DNA of 64,000 nucleotides from Tachypleus tridentatus (taxonomy: Eukaryota > Arthropoda > Merostomata > Xiphosura > Limulidae), in assembly GCF_004210375.1 (NCBI RefSeq), contig NC_134828.1, positions 23,738,400-23,802,399 on the forward strand, given 5' to 3'. A program made the position numbers and the translations under genes. A model generated the notes under the pieces. That model searched no databases, was not told where the DNA came from, and was given only the letters and a program-made list of their open reading frames with translations. Positions 13,701 to 25,700 of the stretch are shown piece after piece (the first letter of the stretch is position 1; each line of letters begins with the position of its first letter).

Positions 13701-16700
13701 TTGTTATGAGATAAGTTCTGAAACAACAATACTTGTGTACTCTAAACAATGAATAAGTCTTCTTATGACATAAGTTCTAAAACAGTAACATTTGTGTGCT
13801 CTAAACAATGAATAAGTCTTCTTATGACATAAGTTCTAAAACAGTAATACTTGTGCACTCTAAATAATGAATAAGTCTTCTTACGACATAAGTTCTAAAA
13901 CAGTAGTACTTGTTTGCTCTAAACAATGAATAAGTCTTCTTATGACATAAGTTCTAAAACAGTAATACTTGTGTATTCTAAACAATGTATGTCTTCTTAT
14001 GATGCAAATTCTAAAACAGTAATACTTGTGTTCTCTAAAGAATGAACAAGTCTGGTTGTGACGCAAGTTCTAAAACAACAATACTTGTGTATTCTAGACA
14101 ATGAACAAGTCTTCTTATGACAAATGGTCATAAATTTGAGAACAATTTGATGATTGTCATCAGTTTTCTTGTACTTAACATGCTATTAAATTAATTAAGA
14201 CTCCGACGTTCTTAGTGAGGACAATTCTGATAGATTGCTGCTTTAGTCTGTTTTGTTTTTTCCTGATGACTAAGAAACCTTGACCAGAAGTTGTCGTATG
14301 TCTACAAAGTGTCAAGCAGTACTTACCAGGATCTTTAACTAGTTCCGTTCCGATGGCTAAACGTCTGTAATCACTGACAGCGAGAGTGCTGACTTCTCTA
14401 TCGGACACCTGGTTCAAGGCTAAGTCTGTCATGACTTGTTTAACCTAGATGGAAAGCAATCGAGTTATCCAGCACACAAAAAGTACCGTGAGAGGTTTAC
14501 AGATACGACCTCGCGTGACTGTTGTCTATTTCGTAATAGGTATCGTTTGAACCCAAACATTCAAATACTTATGTTTCTCGGTGTGTATTATTTTATTATT
14601 ATTTAATATTTCTTGTGATTATATTTATAACCACAATGTTAACGTTGAGAAGAGGTTTTATTCTATTACTTTATGAGAATAATTGTAACAGTTATCGACA
14701 TTTTTCCACAACATTACTGTGTTGAACAATAGGGTTAGCTGACACTGGGTTTGGAAAAGGTACTTATCGAAAACATTTATTCATTGCTTGTTATCCTTTG
14801 TATTCATGACCTCATGTTATCGAAAACATTTATTCATTGCTTGTTATCCTTTGTATTCATGACCTCATGTTATCGAAAACATTTATTCATTGCTTGTTAT
14901 CCTTTGTATTCATGACCTCATGTTATCGAACACATTTATTCATTGCTTGTTATCCTTTTATTCATGACCTCATGTTATCGAAAACATTTATTCATTGCTT
15001 GTTATCCTTTGTATTCATGACCTCATGTTATCGAAAACATTTATTCATTGCTTGTTATCCTTTGTATTCATGACCTCATGTTATCGAAAACATTTATTCA
15101 TTGCTTGTTATCCTTTGTATTCATGACCTCATGTTATCGAAAACATTTATTCATTGTTTGTTATTTTTTGTATTCATGGCTTCATGTTCTACGTTTCAAC
15201 TTAACATCTATGTTTTCATAACTTGTTATCTTACATTTTCATGAGTTGATATCTTATGTTTACATGACTTGAAATCAAATTATTTCATGACTAGATATCC
15301 TATGATTTCATTATTTGTTATTATATCTTTATATCCTTTGTTTTTTAGTACTTGATGTTCTGTATATTCGTAACTAGATATCCTACGTTTTTGTGACTTT
15401 ATATCGAATGTTGTTCATTAATATTACATTTATCAACTTAGGACGGTGCAATCCTTTGTAACGTAGAACGACTACCATACATACAAAATGTTGAAATAAC
15501 TATGTAACTAAATATTAACCATTCTATGGTTACATTTATCACATTACGGTTACTGTATATCACACGCATTTGTTTCTAGTGATTGTGAACGGATATATAC
15601 AAACAGTACAAACTTGTATCCCATCTGAGAGAAACTACATGATAACACTGGCACAAAAATCTGTTCGGTGTATTTTGTTGTTTTTGAAACAAATCAACAA
15701 TATTACATTGTATTTTGTCGCATGGCTAAATAATTTTACAAACTTTACGTAGGCTACTAACACATGAAAGAAACACGTTTCACTTCCCTCATTTTTACAG
15801 TATAACAGATAAACTTAGCTTCCCTTTCACCCATCCTTTCCAACAAATTTAGTCAATCGTGATACATTGCTGTAACACACAACTTTGAAGAGAAAAGAGT
15901 CTATAACACGGCACTTACCCGGCTTTACTGTAACACACAACTTTGAAGAGGAAAGAGTCTATAACACGGCACTTACCCGGCTTTACCGTAACACACAACT
16001 TTGAAGAGGAAAGAGTCTATAACACGGCACTTACCCGGCTTTACTGTAACACACAACTTTGAAGAGGAAAGAGTCTATAACACGGCACTTACACGGGTTT
16101 ACTGTAACACACAACTTTGAAGAGGAAAGAGTCTATAACACGTCACTTACTCGGCTTTGCTGTAACAGATAACTTTGAAGGGGAAAGAGTCTATAACACG
16201 GCACTTACCCGGCTTTACTGTAATAGATAACTTTGAAGAAGAAAGAGTCTATAACACGTCACCTACCCGGCTTTACTTTAATAGATAACTTTGAAGGGGA
16301 AAGAGTCTATAACACGGCACTTACTCGGCTTTACTGTAACAGATAACTTTGAAGAGGAAAGAGTCTATAACACGTCACTTACCCGGCTTTACTGTAACAG
16401 ATAACTTTGAAGAGGAAAGAGTCTATAACACGTCACTTACCCGGCTTTACTTTAACAGATAACTTTGAAGGGGAAAGAGTCTATAACACGTCACTTACCC
16501 GGCTTTACTGTAACAGATAACTTTGAAGAGGAAAGAGTCTATAACACGTCACTTACCCGGCTTTACTGTAACAGATAATTTTGAAGGGGAAAGAGCCTAT
16601 AACACGTCACTTAACCAGCTTTACTGTAACAGATAACTTTGAAGAGGAAAGAGTCTATAACACGTCACTTACCCGGCTTTACTTTAATAGATAACTTTGA

Positions 16701-19700
16701 AGGGGAAAGAGTCTATAACACAGCACTTACCCGGCTTTACTGTAACAGATAACTTTAAAGGGGAAAGAGCCGATAACACGGCACTTACTCGGCTTTGCTG
16801 TAACAGATAACTTTGAAGGGGAAAGAGTCTATAACACGGCACTTACCCGGCTTTACTGTAACAGATAACTTTAAAGGGGAAAGAGCCTATAACACGGCAC
16901 TTACTCGGCTTTGCTGTAACAGATAACTTTGAAGAGGAAAGAGCCTATAACACGTCACTTACCCGGCTTTACCGTAACAGATAACTTTGAAGAGGAAAGA
17001 GTCTATAACACGTCACCTACCCGGCTTTACTGTAACAGATAACTTTAAAGGGGAAAGAGTCTATAACACGGCACTTACCCGGCTTTACCGTAACAGATAA
17101 CTTTGAAGGGGAAAGAGTCTATAACACGTCACTTACCCGACTTTACCGTAACACACAACTTTGAAAAGGAAAGAGTCTATAACACGTCACTTACCCGGCT
17201 TTACTGTAACAGATAACTTTGAAGGGGAAAGAGTCTATAACACGTCACTTAACCGGCTTTACTGTAACAGATAACTTTGAAGGGGAAAGAGTCTATAACA
17301 TGTCACTTAACCGGCTTTACTGTAACAGATAACTTTGAAGGGGAAAGAGCCTATAACACGTCACTTACCCGGCTTTATCGTAACACACAACTTTGAAGAG
17401 GAAAGAGTCTATAACACGGCACTTAGCCGGCTTTACCGTAACACACAACTTTGAAGAGGAAAGAGTCTATAACACGGCACTTACCCGGCTTTACTGTAAC
17501 AGATAACTTTGAAGAGGAAAGAGTCTATAACACGTCACTTACCCGGCTTTACTGTAACAGATAACTTTGAAGGGGAAAGAGTCTATAACACGTCACTTAC
17601 CCGGCTTTACTGTTACAGATAACTTTGAAGAGGAAAGAGTCTATAACACGTCACTTACCCGGCTTTACTGTAACAGATAACTTTGAAGGGGAAAGAGCCT
17701 ATAACACATCACTTACCCGGCTTTACTGTAACAGATAACTTTGAAGAGGAAAGAGTCTATAACACGTCACTTACCCGGCTTTACTGTAACAGATAATTTT
17801 GAAGGGGAAAGAGCCTATAACACGTCACTTAACCAGCTTTACTGTAACAGATAATTTTGAAGAGGAAAGAGTCTATAACACGTCACTTACCCGGCTTTAC
17901 TGTAACAGATAACTTTGAAGGGGAAAGAGTCTATAACACGTCACTTATCCGGCTTTACTGTAACAGATAACTTTGAAGAGGAAAGAGTCTATAACACGTC
18001 ACTTACCCGGCTTTACTGTAACAGATAACTTTGAAGAGGAAAGAGTCTATAACACGTCACTTACCCGGCTTTACTGTAACAGATAATTTTGAAGGGGAAA
18101 GAGCCTATAACACGTCACTTAACCAGCTTTACTGTAACAGATAACTTTGAAGAGGAAAGAGTCTATAACACGTCACTTACCTGGTTTCTTTTCATGGCGT
18201 TAGATACTTTGGATCCAATATTCAGTTCTCCTGCGTACATTAGAGTTTGGTGGACAGTGAGTCCAGGTATAAAGGGCACATTTTTGGGAACATAGCCACA
18301 CTGCTCTTGGAATAGGCGGGTGGACATTGGGACGTCATTCAAGAGAATTTGACCACGGGTAAGTCCCATAGCTCTTCGAGCTATTACCTCCAGTAAAGTC
18401 TTCTTTCCACTTCCTAGAAAATTTAGACCACATGGTAACTGGACTTTGTACCCTCCTGGCACATATTAACGTATACTGAGTGAATTTTGTACCCTTTTGG
18501 TATATGTTAAGGTATACTAACTGAAATTTGTGTTCTTGTGGTACATGTTAACGTATAGTAACTGGATTTTGTGCTCTTTTGGTACATGATAACATTTACT
18601 AACGGGTCGTTTTTTGCTCTTCTGGTACACGTTAACGTATATTGACTGGATTTCGTCAGTCTAAAGAACAGACAGACACAAAGACATGACTAAGGGAAAT
18701 TTAGAATATTAATTTCCTTCTCCTGATATTATCCTGTGTATGGTTATAGTTTCAGGAAGATCGTGGTTGGGATCCCGTTACCAAACATTCCCACCCTCTC
18801 AGCCTTAGGAGCGTGATAACGTTATAATGTGATGTCCAGTCCCACTTTTCATCAGTGAAAAATAGTCCCAAGAGTTGGTGGTCAGTCTATCGCTTTTAAA
18901 TTAGGAACAGTTAGCAAAGGTAATATGTGGACACCTTTCCTAATTAGTGGGCTCGACTATTTCAGCCACACCGATCGCTAACAGGCACATAAAATCAAGC
19001 AAACAGCCATTCAATCTCCATAGACAAACATTGGCAGTAGAATGGGTCGTACTGAAGAGCCCAGTGACTTTCAAGGTTGTACTGTCATAGGATGCCACCT
19101 TTCCAATAAGTCAGCTCATCCGATTTCTGCCCTGCTAGAGCTGCCTCGGTTAACTGTAAGTGCTATTATTGTGGAGTGGAAACGTCTAGGAGCAAAAACA
19201 GCTCAGCCACGAAGAGGTAGGCCACACAAGCTCACAGAACGGGACCACCGAGTTCTGAAGCGCATAGCGCGTAAACATCGTCCGTTCACAGTTGCAACAC
19301 TCACTACTGACTTCCAAACTGCCTCTGGAAGCAACGTCAGTACAAGAACTGTTCGTCAGAAGCTTCATTAAATGGTTTTCCATGGCGGAGCAGCCACACA
19401 CAAGCCTAAGATTACCACGCGCAATGTCAAGCGTCGGCTGGAGTGGTATAAAGCACACCGCCATTGGACTCTGGAGCAGTGAAAACGCGTTCTCTGGAGT
19501 GATGAACCACGCTTCACTGCCTGGCAGTCAGACGGACGAATCTGTGTTTGGCGGATGCCAGGAGAACGCTACCTACCTGAATACATAATGCCAACTGTAA
19601 AGTTCTATGGAGGAGGAATAATGGTCTGGGGCTGTTTCTCATGATTTGGACTAGGCTCGTTAGTTCCAGTGAAGGGAAATCTTAATGCTACAGCATATAA

Positions 19701-22700
19701 TGAAATTCTAGAGAATTGTGTGCTTCCAAGTTTGTGGCAACAGTTTGGGGAAGGAAGGCTCTTTTTGTTTCAGCATCATAACATTGCCCCGTGCACAAAG
19801 CGAAATCTATGAAGACATTGTTTGCCAAGGTTGGTGTGGAAGAACTTGACTGGTCTGCACAGAGCCCTGACCTCAACCCCATTGAACAACTTTGGGATGC
19901 ATTGGAAAGCCGACTGCGAGCCAGGCCTTCTCACCTGCCATCAGTACCCGACCTCACTAATGCTCTTGTGGCTGAATAGGAGCAAATCCCCGCAGCCATG
20001 TTCCAAAATCTAGTGAAAAGTCTTCCCAGAAGAGTGGAGATTATTATAGCAGCAAAGGGGGGGACCAACTCCATATTAATACCCACGGTTTTGGAATGAG
20101 ATGTTCAACAAGCACACAGAGGTGTGACGGTCTGGTGTTCGCATACTTTTGGCCATGTAGTGTAGCTCTTGAGCAGTTTCGTGCAAAATTAAACAAATAA
20201 GCAAAACCAAGAAACAGGGCTAGTGCCTACTGCCAGTAATTATGATTGTATCGTCATTCGATAGGGCAAAACAGTTTTTATGAGCTTTGACTACCTATTT
20301 TATTTTATCATTCTGTGCAAAATTTATAAAGCTTAAGAATATACTCTACAACCCAGTAACCCCTGTACGCCATCTTACAAAAAAAATTAAACAAACAAGT
20401 TTAAGGTAAAAAAAATGGGCACTTCTCATTTCACACATAAATAATTTTAACGTTATAGTTCGAGATAATGGCAATGTTTGTACACTGACAGAGAAGTCAT
20501 GTTTATTGTAGTCAATTCATTAGGTGAGTTCAAACACTCTCATATTTAAACATTACCCTAGTCCCTAAACCACGAGGCATCAAGTGTGATAAACATTACC
20601 CTAGTCCCAAAACCACGAAGATTTAAGTGCCATAAACAAATCCTATCTTCCTAAAAGTATCTCATGTGCGAAAACAAAAAGGAAATATATGAAGGGGGAA
20701 CTTTCTCTGTCAGAAGTAAAGTCTAAAATAGTATTCCTGATACAGCATGTTTACTAGAAGTAAACAATATTTATTAAAAATGAAAAATAAATTAATGAAT
20801 GCTTCTATTGAATCATTTATATTCTCTCTACGATTATGTCTACAATTTTCAATCACATATTCCAGGTATCGGTATTTAGGTCTTGTAGACCTGAAAGGAT
20901 CAGTTTCTTGTGTTCCAGATATCAGTATTTAGGTCTTGTAGACCTGGAAGAGTCAGGTTCTTGTGTTCCAGATATCAGTGTTTAGGTCTTGTAGACCTGG
21001 AAGGGTCAGGTTCTTGTGTTCCAGATATCAGTGTTTAGGTCTTGTAGACCTGTAAGGATCAGGTTCTTGTGTTCCAGATATCAGTATTTAGGTCTTGTAG
21101 ACCTGGAAGGGTCAGGTTCTTGTGTTCCAGATATCAGTGTTTAGGTCTTGTAGACCTGTAAGGATCAGGTTCTTGTGTTCCAGATATCAGTGTTTAGGTC
21201 TTGTAGACCTGTAAGGATCAGGTTCTTGTGTTCCAGATATCAGTATTTAGGTCTTGTAGACCTGGAAGGGTCAGGTTCTGAAGATCTCTTTTTCCCTCCT
21301 GCACTTGTTTAATATCTGTTCTATGTTTACTTAATTACTCGTAAGAGGGCTAGAGTTTAACTAGTCCACTTTTTTACTCTAACTACGTTTAGGGTGAGGA
21401 TCATGTATGTAACTATATTAACACTGCTGTGTTGAATACATTTTCTATTACGTTAAAGTCCACACCACACCAACCGATCCCATTATACTTTTTACATTTT
21501 AAATTTTGGCAAGAGTATTTACACCTAAAAACAGTTTTTAATGATTTCGCAGTAAATTGTATATATATATGTCTAGTTTTAGGAAATCTTAATTTATTTT
21601 TATTCCTAATATAAGTGTTAATAGTTAGAGGTACTTAGGACTATTTTCGTCGAATATCCATAAACGGTCGAGCTCACACAGTAGATTATTATTATGCCAA
21701 TTTTTCGCGAAATAATTTAGCGAACTGTGTTTTTATATTCGCGTATTGATGTGTAACTATTGAGGAAACTCATTTAAATAATCTGTATGTTGTTGTAAGC
21801 AGTGTGCTCTGTAGTTTTTGTAATTTAGGTTTAATTTGTTCTATTGCTTTGTTATTCATAAATGTTTACTACGTTTCTAGCCGATGCTCTGCTATTTTTA
21901 CCTGTTAGACTTATAAAGTTCGTGTGCTGCCAGTCTTTGGTCTTGACATTGCTTAAGTGTTCAATCCATGTTAAGTTTGTGTCATATATTAGGCCTAGCT
22001 GATGTTTTCGTCTAGAGCAGTGTTTCATTTATATCCAGTTCTGTAGTGTCTATTTTTTTTCTGCGTTTAGTTAATTTTGCGAAAACGACTAATGGAGTTT
22101 TAGGTACTTTGATTTTTAACTTGATATTTTTGGCAGTATTCTTTTATTTCATTAAGTTGAGGTTGAATATTTGTAACTGCGATAAACAATATGGTAACAA
22201 CTTTTCCAAACTGCTACACCATCTGCGAACTGCGACGAATACCCATGATTCTCATCATTTAAAGACATGTTGTTAACGTACGTGGCGAACAGAAGAGGGT
22301 TAATCACTCCTCCGTGTGGGATAACTGCCTCCTGAATAAAAGAGTCCGAGAAGGTTCTTTCAGCATTCATTTAACATTTTCTATTTTCCAGAAAGTTGTT
22401 TTTGTTTTAATTTCGCGCAAAGCTACTCGAGGGCTATCTGCGCTAGCCGTCCCTAATTCAGCAGTGTAAGACTAGAGGGAAGACAGCTAGTCATCACCAC
22501 CCACCGCCAACTCTTGGGCTACTCTTTTACCATCGAATAGTGGGATTGACCGTCACATTATAACGCCCCCACGGCTGAAGGGACGAGCATATTTTGGTGT
22601 GACAGGGATTCGAACCCGCGATCCTCGGATTACGAGTCGAACGCCTTAACTCGCTTGGCCATGCCGGGCCTCAGAAAGTTGGATAACCATAATTGATAGA

Positions 22701-25700
22701 CTAGAGGGAAGGCAGCTAGTCAACACCGCGAAATAGCGTAATGTTTACAACACGAGCTATGAACTCTCAGGTTTATAGTCCGAACACGTTGACCAGTAGA
22801 CCATATCCGACCGCCAGTGCAAGACCTCTGAATTTTAACTGAAGCTTTATCTTTAATAAGGTCGAAACTGGGTGCATAAACAAAACGCTTTTTCTGTATA
22901 AAATGAAGGGAAACTTAGTCAGCGGTATCCACCGCCAACTCTGAGACTACTATAATAGAATGGTGTAATTTGACTGCTACTTTTATAATACAACTATGGC
23001 GATTGTGCAGTAAAGAGACTCCAGTCTTCGATCGAATTCACATTCCGACGTGCTAACGACTAGGCCACGCTTGCCCCAGTAAAAAGTATATACTTTTAAC
23101 TGACACATTCAGTATTAACATATAGTTTTGAGGCCTTCCCGGTAGCACAGCTGTATGGCTGCGGACTTAAGCGCTAGAAACCGAGATTTGATACCCGTGG
23201 TGGGCAGAGCATACACAGCTACACCGTGTAGCTTTGTGTTTAATTATAAGTAAATAATTTTGAGTTGGATGAAGGGCGCAGGGCGCATCATTTACGTTAC
23301 AGCCAAAATTTCCTTGCAGTATATGATTCTAAAATAATTTTACCTAAAATACGTGTACAGGGTAATGTTGTTGTTGTTTTTAAATTTCACACAAAGCTAC
23401 TCGAGGGCTATCTGCGCTAGCCGTCCCTAATTAAGCAGTGTAAGACAAGAGGGAAGGCAGCTAGTCATCACCACCCACCGCCAACTCTTGGGCTACTCTT
23501 TCACCAACGAATAATGGGATCGACCGTCACATTATAACCTTTCCACGGCTGGGAGGGCGAGAATGTTTGGTGCGATCGGGATTCGAACCCGCGACCCTCG
23601 GATTACGAGTCGAACGCCTTAATACGCCACTGTGTCGAGCCACTGTACAGGGTAAAGATGGTGTTTAATTACATAAAACACAAGGGTTAAAACATGTAAC
23701 AGTTACAGTTAAAAAAAAAGATAATCCATCAACCTTATCATTATTCAATTCCAGAAACATTTTGTTTCCTAAGAAAATTAAGAAATGTGAATAATATAAA
23801 GAAATTTATATTAATAATAATGATTATTAATGATTAATAATAAATATAGCAAAATTATTTGTAATAGTAGAGCAACTATTATCTGTATCATATAAGATTA
23901 GTGTAAATTTGAAATAACTATTAGCCTCCATTACACGTTATTACTACCCAAACATGTTTCATGTACTTCACTTGGATTATTTATATTTTAAATTACTGAA
24001 GTTTTTCTAAATGATGTTGAAAAATAAACTAATTTGTTGTTACTGTTTAAAAAAAGGTTAGCAAAAATATCTTGTCGATCTTTTGTCACGAATAACAAAA
24101 CTACAAAATAGGCTTCACAAAACTGATGAAAGTAAGCTTCAATTCACTGGACTGTTGTGTTAACACTAGATGGACTAGATATGGTTGTGTTAACACTAGA
24201 TGGACTAGATATGGTTGTGTTAACACTAGATGGACTAGATATGGTTGTGTTAACACTAGATGGATTAGATTTGGTTGTGTTAACACTAGATGGATTAGAT
24301 TTGGTTGTGTTAGCACTAGATGGATTAGATATAGTTGTGTTAGCACTAGATGGATCAGATATGGTTGTTTCAACACTAGATGAATTGCATATGGCTGTGT
24401 TAATAGTATATTAATTACATATGGCTGTGTTAACACTAGTTGAATTATATACTGTTCTGCTAACATTAGATGAATTAAATAACATCAGATGGATTACATA
24501 TGGTTGTGCTAAAACTAGATGGATTAGATTCTATGTATTAACAGCAAGATGAAGTAAATATGGTTGTGTTAACACTAGATAGATTAGATACTGTTGTATT
24601 AACACCAGATAAATTAAATATGGTTGTGTTAACACTAGATAGATTACATACTGTTGTATTAACACCAAATGGATTAAATATGGTTGTGTTAACACTAGAT
24701 AGATTAGATACTGTTGTATTAACACCAGATAAATTAAATATGGTTGTGTTAACACTAGATAGATTAGATACTGTTGTATTAACACCAGATAAATTAAATA
24801 TGGTTGTGTTAACACTAGATAGATTAGATACTGTTGTATTAACACCAAATGGATTAAATATTGTTGTGTTAACACTAGATAGATTAGATACTGTTGTATT
24901 AACACCAGATAAATTAAATATGGTTGTGTTAACACTAGATAGATTAGATACTGTTGTATTAACACCAGATAAATTAAATATGGTTGTGTTAACACTAGAT
25001 AGATTAGATACTGTTGTATTAACACCAAATGGATTAAATATTGTTGTGTTAACACTAGATGAACCACATATGGCTGTGTTAACACTAGATGGACTACACA
25101 GTTTTATGTAAAATATTTAAAACTAAAACGGAGGAGATTTATGGATCACTAATTATTTACAAATACTGGAACAGATTTCACACTACTGAAATCTTCTTCC
25201 TGGTTTTTGATGGACTATGAAACAAGGAAACGCATGTGACAAACAGCAATAGAATCGTAACTTTCTTAAATTATTGTATTGGTTAAACAAAATAAAAAAC
25301 TTGTGATTGAAGTTTATCATAAAAAAACGACTTACATTACTTATGTTTTTAACAATCGTCCAAAACTAGTAAAATTAGATATCTCGAATTACCAGAACTG
25401 AAATAAAAAGACAGAATGTCATTTGTATAGAATATTGTTGACAAGTGCTTCATTTTGGTTAATAGGGTCCGTTTGTTACATTTCACGAAAAGCTACCCGT
25501 TGGTTATTTGTGCTAGCTCTCCCTAATTTCCTAATTTAGAAGTGGTCAACTGGAGGAAAAGTACTTAGTTAACACCACCAGCTCGTGGGCTACTCTTTAT
25601 GAACAAAATGTGGAAGTTACCGTCACATTATAACACTCCTACGATTGAAAACGGCGAACATGTTTGTAAGGGAATACGAACCTGGGAGCCACGGACTACG

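Larger units (their letters stand above)
12121..14326 (-). other. ABCG intron 3
   Basis: 2.2 kb. It contains two SINE-1 copies in opposite orientation (12905-13060 and 13084-13344), two partial SINE-2 copies (13345-13505) and a 59-bp minisatellite (13550-14125). I see nothing in 12.12-12.9 kb. Confidence 0.6.
14445..18180 (-). other. ABCG intron 2, mostly tandem repeats
   Basis: 3.7 kb. It contains a 53-bp array (14768-15180) and a 58-bp array (15871-18180), so about 70% of the intron is minisatellite. The 15.18-15.87 kb part shows nothing recognisable. Confidence 0.75.

Noticed and set aside
14837-15073. 78-residue plus-strand frame
   Set aside because: It is the 53-bp minisatellite read through three frames, with no independent coding sign.
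15871-18180. CRISPR-like array of direct repeats
   Set aside because: Units are contiguous without unique spacers and the context is a spliced animal gene.
19186-19464. Minus-strand frame of 92 residues in the Tc1 element
   Set aside because: It is the shadow of the transposase on the opposite strand.
24101-25111. Long open frames (up to 184 residues) on both strands
   Set aside because: They are created by 30- and 60-bp tandem repeats whose length is a multiple of three; both strands are open at once, and the predicted proteins are simple repeats.
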